Below are positions 1 through 7,474 of a stretch of DNA of 10,625 nucleotides, in pieces. Origin of the DNA: Lentibacillus juripiscarius JCM 12147 (lineage in GTDB: Bacteria; Bacillota; Bacilli; Bacillales_D; Amphibacillaceae). Position numbers and translations under genes: made by a program. Within the stretch, counting starts at the first letter, position 1; every line of letters starts with the position of its first letter. The notes under the pieces were generated by a model, which saw only the letters and a list, made by a program, of their open reading frames with translations, did no database searches and was not told the DNA's origin. The stretch lies in assembly GCA_001311805.1 (NCBI GenBank), contig BBCA01000077.1, positions 1 through 10,625 of the forward strand, read 5' to 3'.

Positions 1-178
1 TCGAGAAGGGCTCTCGGGCCCTTTTCGACTGCTTTTGAGTGCCGTTTTGGTCTCGAGAAGGGCTCTCGAGACCTTTTCAACTGCTTTTGAGTGCTGTTTG
101 GTCTCGAGAAGGGCTCTCGAGACCTTTTCGACTGCTTTTGAGCTCTGTTTTGGTCTCGAGACGAGCGCTCGGGTCCCT
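1..178. repeat. Tandem 51-52 bp repeat array, each unit centred on a perfect palindrome
   Basis: Units begin at about 1, 53, 104 and 156, spaced 52, 51 and 52 bases, and the array runs off the left edge. The two central units carry identical inverted repeats: GGTCTCGAGA, a 5-base loop AGGGC, then TCTCGAGACC (49-73 and 100-124), a 10-bp perfect stem with an XhoI-type CTCGAG in each arm. The spacer between palindromes is also conserved (CTTTTC-rACTGCTTTTGAG then a T-rich end). The first and last units are degraded; the last keeps CGAGCGCTCG (162-171). Open frames here, such as 35-232 with repeated VSRRALETFSTAFE, are by-products of the repetition and not believable genes. The function is unknown; it resembles a REP-like intergenic repeat. 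Confidence 0.9.
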
Positions 179-464
179 TTCAGCGGTTTTCGAAGCTACA
201 CACCAATCTTCCAAGGCGGAGTATATGATTAAGTGTGTTATATGTTCGTATATCAAACAGAAAAAGCATTTATGAAATTCATTCGCGTAATAAAATATTT
301 ATCTAACATTCTCAAATTCCACACCATTCCACCAGGATATCCGGCTTTTGTCTGCTGATCTCGTCATTAATCATTTGATCATCAAGCGTTTCTTGGGACG
401 GATGTGGATTTTCTTAACTACAAAAGTAGCACATTACACTCTTCGGCTTAAAGCAACCTGTTTC
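179..464. other. Intergenic stretch with no recognised feature
   Basis: AT-rich DNA between the tandem array and the hairpin element. I see no frame with a credible ribosome binding site and protein-like composition, no RNA gene and no convincing terminator. Confidence 0.5.
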
Positions 465-515
465 AGGGCCATAGGGACAGGAGCCTTGGACCAGGGTTCC
501 TGTCCCTGTGGTCCT
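465..515 (+). repeat. Solitary 51-nt near-perfect hairpin element
   Basis: Bases 465-488 pair with 492-515 without a break: 20 Watson-Crick pairs and 4 G-U wobbles around a 3-base loop. The core is AGGGACAGGA (473-482) against TCCTGTCCCT (498-507). The wobbles (468-512, 472-508, 483-497, 486-494) are tolerated only in plus-strand RNA; the minus-strand transcript would have A-C mismatches. Only three T residues follow, so it is a poor rho-independent terminator. It lies just upstream of the marR promoter and may be a small dispersed intergenic repeat or a processed RNA structure. Confidence 0.8.
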
Positions 516-536
516 TTAGCCACGTCATTTTCTCCC

Positions 537-565
537 TTGACATTATAGTTAAACGGGTATAGAAT
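537..565 (+). promoter_or_regulatory. Sigma-A promoter of the marR-ABC operon
   Basis: A perfect -35 TTGACA (537-542) is followed after 17 bases by TAGAAT (560-565), one mismatch from consensus. Transcription should begin near 572, about 96 bases before the regulator start. This is the best promoter match in the window. Confidence 0.75.
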
Positions 566-572
566 TCTTTGG

Positions 573-588
573 TGTTCATTTTTGAACA
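573..588. promoter_or_regulatory. Palindromic operator candidate 1 (MarR-type)
   Basis: TGTTCA and TGAACA flank a TTTT centre, forming a 16-bp dyad directly over the predicted transcription start. MarR proteins bind such short palindromes as dimers and often repress their own operon, so the site is a candidate for autoregulation by the downstream regulator. It shares its TGTT...GAACA ends with a second dyad 30 bp downstream. Confidence 0.55.
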
Positions 589-601
589 GTTTAAATTTGG
601 G

Positions 602-619
602 TTGTTTCATTTGGAACAA
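602..619. promoter_or_regulatory. Palindromic operator candidate 2 (MarR-type)
   Basis: TTGTTTCATTTGGAACAA is an 18-bp dyad with one internal mismatched pair. Its 16-bp core (603-618) matches the site at 573-588 at 12 of 16 positions, and the two centres are 30 bp apart, about three helical turns, so dimers would sit on the same DNA face. Confidence 0.55.
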
Positions 620-667
620 TTGGGAAGAATAAACCGGATGAATTTTCCTTTAAAGGCGGGTGAGGAT

Positions 668-1131
668 ATGGATAAAGATATATATGAAACAAATCGGCCA
701 ATGGCACTTATGCAATCATTCTGGCAGCTGCAGAAATCAATTATGACACAGGTTAAACAGACAGCCATCGACAATGAACTGTCCATTCCGCAATTTGCGA
801 TCCTTGTCATGATGCAGCACAACAAGCAGATATCACAGAAAAATTGCAGGCCCGGACACATTATCCTAAAAGTACGTTGAGCCATGCGATAGAAGGGCTT
901 GTTCAGGCCGAACTGCTTAACCGGACACATGTTGAAGGCAATCGAAGGGAAATGAATTTAGCATTAAGTGATCGTGGCAAGGCACTGCTTGATGATATGA
1001 AATCACAGGAAGACGGTGTGCACAGCCGATTCAAAAATGCCGTCGATTCATTTACAGAAGAGCAGTTTGCCGACTTAATCCATATGCATCAGCATATTGT
1101 AACGTTTTTTGAAGGTGGTGAAACCGAATGA
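668..1131 (+). CDS. MarR-family transcriptional regulator of the ABC exporter operon (one frameshift)
   Basis: A winged helix-turn-helix repressor, probably sensing a drug or stress ligand and controlling its own operon. The ATG at 668 is chosen because AAGGCGG (653-659) sits 8 bases upstream; an in-frame ATG at 638 has no comparable site. One base is missing near 829, probably a GG run read as G. Bridging it gives 154 aa, typical for the family. Residues 1-54 form the N-terminal dimerisation helices, followed by the HTH (DITEKLQ...PKSTLSHAIEGL, about 55-77) and a wing (NRTHVEGNRREMNLALSDRG, about 85-104) with the usual Asp-Arg-Gly end. The C-terminal helices complete the dimer interface. The stop overlaps the next start as ATGA, implying translational coupling. 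Family assignment is firm; the ligand is unknown. Confidence 0.88.
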
Positions 1132-2858
1132 TCAAGATTCTAAAAAAGCTATCCCCCTATAAATGGATGCTGGCACTTGTAGTTCTACTTGTCTTTGCTC
1201 AGGCTATGTCGAACCTCTTATTGCCAACATTGATGGGAAACATCGTTGATAACGGCGTCGTTGAAGGAGATATCTCCTATATTTGGGAAGTTGGCTTGGT
1301 TATGCTCGGTGTCTCTGCACTGGGCGTCGGTGTCGCTGTTCTGGCGAGCTTTTATTCCTCGAAATTTGCCATGGGGCACGGGCGTGACATTCGCAGGGAT
1401 GTATTCAGTCATGTTCAGACCTTTGCATCTCAGGAGTTTGATGAAATTGGGGGAGCTTCCCTTATCACAAGGACGACCAACGATATTACTCAAATACAGC
1501 GCGTAATGATGATGCTGCTCCGTATGGTGATCATGGCACCGCTCATGATGGCTGGCGGAATCATTATGGCAGTTTCCAAGGATGCCAAGTTATCACTTGT
1601 TGTCCTTGGGGTTATGCCATTTTTGGCAGCGGCCATTATCCTTATTTTGAAAAAAGGTATGCCATTGTTCAAGGCCGTCCAAAAGCGTCTGGATAAATTA
1701 AATCTGGTCATGCGGGAAAAATTTGACTGGTGTACGTGTCATTCGTGCTTTTAACAAAGAAGATGCTGAATCAGACCGATTAAAAACAGCTAACACCAAT
1801 TTGACCGATGTGACGATTAAGGTTAATAAACTGATGGCTTTCTTAATGCCACTTATGATGCTACTTATGAACTTAACGGTCGTTGCGATTATCTGGTTTG
1901 GCGGCATCCGTATTGATGGCGGAAATATGCAGATTGGCGATTTGATGGCGTTTATTCAGTATGTCATGCAGATTATGTTTTCCCTTGTGATGGCATCTAT
2001 GATGTTTGTCATGCTGCCGCGTGCAGCCGTTTCGGCCAATCGTGTTAACGAGGTGCTCCAGACCAAGCCGACAATCACCGATAAAGATAGAAGCGCTAAA
2101 ACAGGATACGCTAATGAGAAAGGTTCATTGGAATTTGATCATGTGACATTCCACTATCCCGGCGCAGAAGAACCTGCGTTAAAGGATATTGATTTCCGGT
2201 CAAAACCCGGTGAAATTACGGCGATTATCGGTGGGACGGGATCAGGAAAGTCCACACTAGTCAATCTGATTCCACGCTTTTATGATGTCACAGAAGGATC
2301 CATCCGTCTGAATGGAGTTGACATCAGAGAAACCAATCAGGCTGATGTTCGTTCACGGATCGGTCTTGTTCCCCAAAAAGCGTTTTATTTCCGGCACAAT
2401 TGCGACAATATCCGTTACGGAAAAACGGACGCCTCCATAGAGGATGTTCGCTGGGCAGCTAAAGTCGCCCAGGCGGATGATTTCATTTCCGATATGGAGA
2501 ACGGTTATGATACCAATCTCGATCAGGGCGGCACTAACCTATCAGGTGGACAAAAGCAACGTTTGGCCATTGCCAGAGCGCTTGTCAGACGTCCGGATCT
2601 TTATGTTTTGATGATAGTTTCTCAGCACTTGACTATAAAACAGATGCCAAACTAAGGCAAGCTTTGGAGGATGAAGTGACTGATGCATCCATCCTTATCG
2701 TGGCACAACGAGTCAGTTCCGTTATCAATGCCGACCGGATCATCGTCCTGGATAATGGACAGGTAGATGGTATTGGCACACATCAGGAACTGCTGGCATC
2801 CAGTGACACCTACCGTGAAATTGTCAAGTCCCAGTACGGAGAGGAGGGTATCGCATGA
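1128..2858 (+). CDS. ABC exporter half-transporter 1, degenerate-site subunit, YfiB-like (two compensating frameshifts)
   Basis: A membrane-fused ABC protein, about 576 aa after bridging, probably pairing with the next gene to export drugs or lipophilic compounds. The N-terminal half is a six-helix exporter domain. The nucleotide-binding domain shows Walker A GGTGSGKST (about 368-376), Q-loop LVPQK (about 413), signature LSGGQ (about 471) and Walker B YVFDDSFSALD (about 492). The catalytic Glu is replaced by Asp, and the switch His by Gln (VAQRVSS, about 526), as in the degenerate subunit of heterodimers such as TM287/288, BmrCD and LmrCD. An extra A in 1717-1721 and a missing T in 2606-2609 break the frame and cancel each other. 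SD AAGGTGG (1112-1118) precedes the ATG. The substrate is unknown. Confidence 0.88.
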
Positions 2859-4648
2859 GTCAGCCAAACAAAAACGCAAGTCAATCAATGGCGACACTGA
2901 AGCGGCTCCTTGGCTATCTTGCGCCAAGACGCACGCGGTTAGTCGTCGTTTTGATTGCTGTGATGTTAAGTACGTTATTTGCTGTTTTGGGTCCGAAAGT
3001 AATGGGGAATACGGTTACGGAGGTATTCGAAGGCGCCTATGCAAAACTAACGGGTACCGGTGAGGGGGTTGATTTTGTCCAAGTTGGCAAAATGCTCCTT
3101 CTGCTCGCGGGCTTATATATCTTCAGCAGCTTGTTTACGTTTATGCAGCAATATTTAATGGCAAGTGTCGCTCAGAATACGGTATATGACTTAAGGGCTG
3201 ACATTTTTTAAGAAATTGGAAAGGTTGCCACTTAACTACTATGACAGTCATTCGCACGGGGACACACTGAGTCGTGTGATCAATGATATCGACACTATTG
3301 GTAATACGCTGCAGCAAAGTATCACCCAGTTCATCCGTTCCATGGTGATGCTTGTCGGGATTACAATTATGATGTTAACCATCAGCCCGTTACTGACGCT
3401 TATTGCCATCGTCAGCATTCCTGTATCATTGTTTGTGATTAAACCATTTTTAAAAAAGTCACAGAACTATTTTACCAACCAGCAACATTCACTTGGTAAG
3501 CTGAACGGTCATATCGAGGAAATGTATACCGGCCATCAGGTCATCAAGGCTTTTGGTCAGGAGGCGCATGCACAGCGGACATTCGACGATATGAACGAGG
3601 AGCTTTACAATGCCGGGCGCCGGGCCCAGTTCATATCCGGGATTATTAATCCGGTAATGACGTTTATTGGAAACTTAAGCTATGTTCTGATCAGTATTGT
3701 CGGTGGTCTTTTGGTGACACAGCGGGCTATTTCCATCGGGGATATTCAGGCATTCATTACGTATACCAAACAATTCAATCAACCGATTAATCAAACAGCC
3801 AATATTGCTAATGTTATTCAGGCAACCATTGCAGCTGCGAGGCGGGTATTTGATCTCCTTGATGAAGAAGAGGAAATTGCTGAAACAGCATCAGGAGAAG
3901 TTTCTTCCGCAGAAGGTGCCGTTACGTTCAACCATGTCGCATTTGGTTATGATGACGAATTATTGATGGAGGATTTGAATATTGACGTCAAGCCCGGAGA
4001 GATGGTTGCCATTGTTGGACCAACCGGCGCCGGCAAAACAACAATGATCAATTATTGATGCGTTTTTATGAAGTAAATGCAGGTTCTATCGAGGTCGACG
4101 GTAAAAACATCCAGTCTATGTCGCGGCATGATCTGCGTGCACAATTCGGCATGGTATTGCAGGATACATGGCTGTTTAATGGGTCAATCAAGGATAATAT
4201 CGCCTATGGTAAACGGGATGCTTCCGAAACCGATGTAATTGAAGCAGCCAAATCAGCCCGCGCTGACCAGTTCATTCGAACATTGCCAGATGGCTATGAT
4301 ACGATTTTGAACCAGGATGCCTCCAATATATCCCAAGGTCAAAAACAGCTGCTTACGATTGCCCGAGCGATATTGGCTGACCCACCAATCATGATTCTTG
4401 ATGAAGCGACATCCAGTGTCGATACACGAACAGAAGTCTTTATTCAAGAGGCCATGAAACAGATGATGGAAGGCAGAACCAGCTTTGTCATTGCCCATCG
4501 GCTGTCTACCATACAGAATGCCGACAAGATCCTTGTTATGAATCAAGGGGATGTCATCGAACAAGGCACACACGACGAATTGCTTGAACAACAGGGCTTT
4601 TATGCCGATCTATATAACAGCCAATTCGCCGATGAACAGGCTGGGTAA
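2855..4648 (+). CDS. ABC exporter half-transporter 2, catalytic subunit, YfiC-like (two compensating frameshifts)
   Basis: The partner half-transporter, about 597 aa after bridging. An exporter membrane domain (about residues 1-340) is followed by an ATPase with Walker A GPTGAGKTT (about 388-396), a non-canonical signature ISQGQ (about 492) where LSGGQ is usual, Walker B MILDEATSSVD with the catalytic Glu (about 512-522), and switch His in IAHRLST (about 548). The altered signature would face the first subunit's degenerate Walker site, so a heterodimer with one hydrolytic site is predicted. The ATG overlaps the previous stop by 4 bases; SD AGGAGG (2842-2847) is 7 bases upstream. An extra T in 3204-3209 and a missing T near 4052-4053, just after Walker A, break and then restore the frame. 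Confidence 0.88.
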
Positions 4649-4654
4649 TGATCC

Positions 4655-4670
4655 AAGGGGCTGGGATATA
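4655..4670 (+). other. GGCTGGGA-type conserved intergenic motif
   Basis: AAGGGGCTGGGATATA follows the exporter stop codon. From memory, similar GAGGCTGGGACATAA-like strings recur ahead of terminator hairpins in many Firmicutes. I cannot confirm this copy by search, and its role is not known. Confidence 0.3.
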
Positions 4671-4743
4671 GCTAACGTTTAACACTAAAGATGAATGATG
4701 GCCAGAAGAGTCTAGTACAATGTTAAGATAGGTTTAAACAATA

Positions 4744-4807
4744 AAAAATCCGAACTGATTCGAAAACCAATGGAAGCATTTTGAATCATCGTTCGGATTT
4801 TTCTTTT
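4744..4807 (+). terminator. Rho-independent terminator of the marR-ABC operon, probably bidirectional
   Basis: AAAAATCCGAAC (4744-4755) pairs with GTTCGGATTTTT (4791-4802). The stem continues inward as TGATTC (4756-4761) with GAATCA (4783-4788) and AAAA with TTTT, with small bulges. A T-rich tail follows on the plus strand, and the A-run at the left foot supplies a U-tract for minus-strand transcripts. Confidence 0.88.
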
Positions 4808-4860
4808 TTAAACTTTAAAATTTAGGGCAGTAAACATGTAAGGAAAATACATATATGAAA

Positions 4861-4877
4861 TTATGATAGTATCATAA
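4861..4877. promoter_or_regulatory. Orphan 17-bp palindrome
   Basis: TTATGATAGTATCATAA is a perfect dyad with 8-bp arms and a single central base. It lies between two terminators in the convergent gap, with no gene start nearby to regulate. The geometry contains a 7-1-7 arrangement like Fur/PerR-family boxes, and would also suit other dimeric repressors. The gap around it (4808-4920) holds nothing else recognisable. Confidence 0.5.
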
Positions 4878-4920
4878 AATCTTGTTAAGTAAAAAAACTA
4901 AAGAAGCAACATATTTAAAT

Positions 4921-4951
4921 AGGAAAACCTGCATTCATTGCAGGTTTTCCT
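4921..4951 (-). terminator. Rho-independent terminator of the alkaline phosphatase gene
   Basis: AGGAAAACCTGCA (4921-4933) and TGCAGGTTTTCCT (4939-4951) form a perfect 13-bp stem with a 5-base loop, starting 15 bases past the phosphatase stop. On the minus strand an AT-rich tail (ATTTAAATATG) follows. Confidence 0.85.
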
Positions 4952-4966
4952 ACCTAACCAATTCGT

Positions 4967-6397
4967 TTATTCGTCTTCCTCGTCTTCTTTTTCGAATTCA
5001 TCATCCTCATCGTCATCGTTATCCTTAACTTTCATAGCATTAGCAATAACATCAGCGATAACTGTATTGTCGATCGTACCTGCTAGTTTAGAAGACTGAG
5101 GTCCATATGCTAACACGGGTACGTTAACAGCAGTATGACCAGTAGTGGTCCAACCAATGAGAGCGCGGTTACTGATTACATCTGCTACTCCGCTTCCAGC
5201 ACTTTTGGCATTTTTAATTGTTTTGATTTCCTCTTGCGTTAATTCTTTAATTCCTGTGTACTTTGTGATTACATCTTTACTATTCGTTCTTTCATAGTTT
5301 AATTGATTACCGATATACTCTGATGTACGTTTAACATCGTGAAGCACACCTTTATTGAAACCGTAAGTACCTTTAGCACCGATGGACATACCACCAGTTT
5401 CATGGTCAGCAGTTACAATAACAAGTGTGTTTTTGTTTTCTTTAGCAAACTCTTTTGCAACACTAACAGCATCGTCAAAAGCTAACGTGTCATGAATATT
5501 TGCAGCCGGGTAATTAGCATGTCCAGCATGGTCAATACGTCCGCCTTCAACCATTAGGAAAAAACCTTCTTTATCATCTTCTACTACGTCCAACGCCTTT
5601 TCAGTCATAGCAGCTAAATTTGGTTCTTCTGTTAATTCGCGATCCAATTCATAAGTCATGTGGCTATCATTAAATAAACCTAATAGTTACCAGAGTCAGC
5701 GTCTTCCAAGTCATCCTTGTTACCTAATACTTCATAACCTTTTTCTCAGCTGCTTCCATTAAATTTTTCCCGTCTTCCCGTCTGCCACCTTGGTCTTTTG
5801 GAAGGAAGTGACGTTTCCCGCCACCAAGTAAAACTTCAATATCATGATCTAATAACATTTGTTTCGCTATAATATTTTCTTTATTTCGATCATCTATATG
5901 GGAAGCAAATGCTGCTGGTGTTGCGTGTGTAATTCTTGCTGTCGATACTAGTCCCGTTGCCTTTCCGGCCTTTTCAGCCTTTTCAAGTACTGTTCCTACA
6001 TTAAAATGCTTTTCATTTTCAGAGTGTTCTTCTTGCCTCGGCGCTTTTCCTAGAACACCGTTATCGTTTTATGTGAAGCTGAAAATGCAGTCGCAGCAGC
6101 TGCTGAATCCGTAACAACATTATCATGCGAGAAAGTTCTAGCGAAGCCAATGTTTTTGAATTCGCTCATCGTTAAATCGTTAGCACCATATCCTTCTCCC
6201 TTAAAATAAGACGCTGCGGAAATTTGATTTTGCCCCCATGCCATCGCCAACTAATAAAATGACGTTTTAGCGACACCTTGATTTGAACGATGATCACCAT
6301 TCTTTTTCGCCTCAGTCACATCTGAATAAAAAATTGCTGTTGCAGTAAGAACACCTGCTAACGCTACACCACCAATAAGTTTAAATGATTTTTTCAA
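4967..6397 (-). CDS. Secreted alkaline phosphatase, PhoA/PhoB type (five frameshifts)
   Basis: Hydrolyses phosphate monoesters outside the membrane to supply phosphate. The TTG start (6397-6395) follows SD GGAGGGG by 6 bases. Bridged length is about 477 aa. Residues 1-30 are a signal peptide (KK, hydrophobic core, cleavage near TEA-KK). Metal and catalytic motifs are complete: Asp52 in LLVGDGMG, nucleophile Ser98 in VTDSAAAATA, RIDHAGH (288-294), TADHETGG (Asp332, His333) and His422 in TTGHTAVN. The last 18 residues hold 15 Asp/Glu, an unusual acidic tail. Single-base breaks lie near 6265-6268 (missing), 6228-6237 (extra), 6065-6070 (missing), 5738-5744 (missing) and 5685-5688 (missing). The PhoP-box array upstream implies induction by phosphate starvation. 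Family assignment is very secure. Confidence 0.93.
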
Positions 6398-6417
6398 AAT
6401 TATCCCCTCCCATTCAT

Positions 6418-6482
6418 TTTATAATTACAAGCTAACAAACGAATATTAAGTCACTATTAAGAGAAAATAAATAAACTGTAAA
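6418..6482 (-). promoter_or_regulatory. PhoP-box array and -10 region of the alkaline phosphatase gene
   Basis: Read on the minus strand, five hexamers recur every 11 bases with 5-base spacers: TTTACA (6482-6477), TTTATT (6471-6466), TTAATA (6460-6455), TTAATA (6449-6444) and TTGTTA (6438-6433). Bacillus PhoP binds TT(A/C/T)ACA-like direct repeats with about this spacing, and activated promoters usually carry four. No good -35 is seen; TATAAA (6423-6418) may be the -10. Identification rests on pattern and on the gene controlled. Confidence 0.75.
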
Positions 6483-6523
6483 TTTGTTTAATAAACGAGG
6501 AAGAATCTTTTGGTAATAAGGTG

Positions 6524-7271
6524 TTATCCACCCCCGCCAGCCCATGCTCGAACTTTCTCCTGGAGCTGTTGCTTTTGCTGCTGGAATTGCCTTACACGAT
6601 GTCCGTTTGCTCCGGATGGATGAGGAAAACCGGTTAAATACGTATGGTTGGGTAGCATCTGTTCCTCCGCCAATCTGACAATTGTTTGCTCCACCGTTTT
6701 TCCAAGTGGGATTACAAGTGCAGGCGGATGAATTTGTGCTAATTCGTCCGGGAAAATATTGTAGGCATAATGCTTTAATAAAGCCGAACGATGGATAGGC
6801 GGCTGATGTCCAGTATAGTTTTTCCTTTTATAAACACGGGATATTTAATAATCGACGTTGTATGAAGGAAGTTCCTGCTATTTCCGAATAGATCGGCTGA
6901 ACTCGGGATGCCGAGTGCGTTTGGAATGCCGCACTCATCAAGCATGTGCAAGAGATTCTTTCGCATCGAACCGGCGAATCGGGCTGCTTGTTTTGCTTCG
7001 TTCAAGCATGTTTCCACCGTATCACCAGATGACAGGCTGTCCACAAATTGCTCAAAGGCAATTTTCATTTGCCTCCATCCCGGAGTAATCCCAACGATGA
7101 CGATTTTCGCAGCTTTATTGATAGAGTCATTATGAGGAGCATAATACACACGTATGTCGCCACTTTTTCCATTAATAAAGACGCTGTTAATAAATCCTGT
7201 TTTGTAAGTGGTCTGTCATTGGACAGTGTGCCAATGAACGGTAAAAAGTGCTGAATTGATGTATGTAACAA
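6524..7271 (-). CDS. Uracil-DNA-glycosylase-superfamily-like protein (two frameshifts)
   Basis: A protein of about 249 aa after bridging, not confidently assigned to a named family. KIVIVGITPGW (GITPG about 61-65) resembles the GxxPG motif 1 of uracil-DNA glycosylases. Near the C-terminus, PLGKTVEQ followed by GFPHPSGANGHR (about 216-226) resembles motif 2 (HPS). Position 3 of motif 1 is Thr, where family 2 and SMUG enzymes have catalytic Asn, so activity on uracil is uncertain. The TTG start at 7271 follows AAGGAGA by 7 bases. Missing bases lie in the T-runs 7164-7168 and 6819-6823 (A-runs on the coding strand); in the second frame the reading continues to TAA at 6526-6524. The protein may act on damaged bases or may be a nucleotide-binding relative without glycosylase activity. 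It sits upstream of the phosphatase in the same direction but is probably transcribed separately. Confidence 0.62.
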
Positions 7272-7313
7272 GCTGAATTCTCCTTTGAAACGGAAAAATA
7301 AGTAACGACAAAA

Positions 7314-7342
7314 TTTTTAAGAAGATATTTCAGTTTGTGCAA
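7314..7342 (-). promoter_or_regulatory. Promoter candidate of the glycosylase-like gene
   Basis: On the minus strand, TTGCAC (7342-7337) is followed after 17 bases by TAAAAA (7319-7314), about 40 bases before the TTG start. The -35 matches consensus at four of six positions and the -10 is weak. It overlaps the divergent promoter candidate of the malate oxidoreductase gene. Confidence 0.45.
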
Positions 7343-7371
7343 AACTCTGGTAATCTATAATAGGGTATAAT
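7335..7371 (+). promoter_or_regulatory. Promoter candidate of the malate:quinone oxidoreductase gene
   Basis: Two perfect -10 hexamers TATAAT occur 10 bases apart (7356-7361 and 7366-7371). TTGTGC (7335-7340) is 15 bases before the first, shorter than ideal; no good -35 sits 17 bases before the second. A leader of about 100 bases follows, with no recognised riboswitch. Confidence 0.45.
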
Positions 7372-7474
7372 TATTTTTAGGAAAGATGTGACTAGGCTGC
7401 GTCCTGTCTTATGAAATGCATCAGCAGGAGCACCGGAATCTTTTCTGCAAAACTTCAAGGATAGGGATGAAAAA

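Noticed and set aside
1..178. CRISPR-like array
   Set aside because: Units repeat in full, including the spacers, which are conserved rather than unique; the period is constant and no cas gene is present.
35..275. Small repetitive proteins with VSRRALETFSTAFE-type repeats
   Set aside because: The open frames arise in more than one reading frame of the same tandem DNA repeat and lack ribosome binding sites; the palindrome, not the peptide, is what is conserved.
607..930. Minus-strand open frame opposite the marR gene
   Set aside because: It is antisense to a well-recognised MarR coding region, and its protein shows no family features.
1717..2609. Programmed frameshifting in the first ABC gene, because the two shifts compensate
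   Set aside because: Similar single-base shifts occur in all neighbours and fall in ordinary A and T runs without slippery heptamers or obvious downstream structures.
7333..7368. SigB promoter for mqo from GTTT and GGGTAT
   Set aside because: The spacing between the two elements is about 24 bases, far longer than the usual 13-16.
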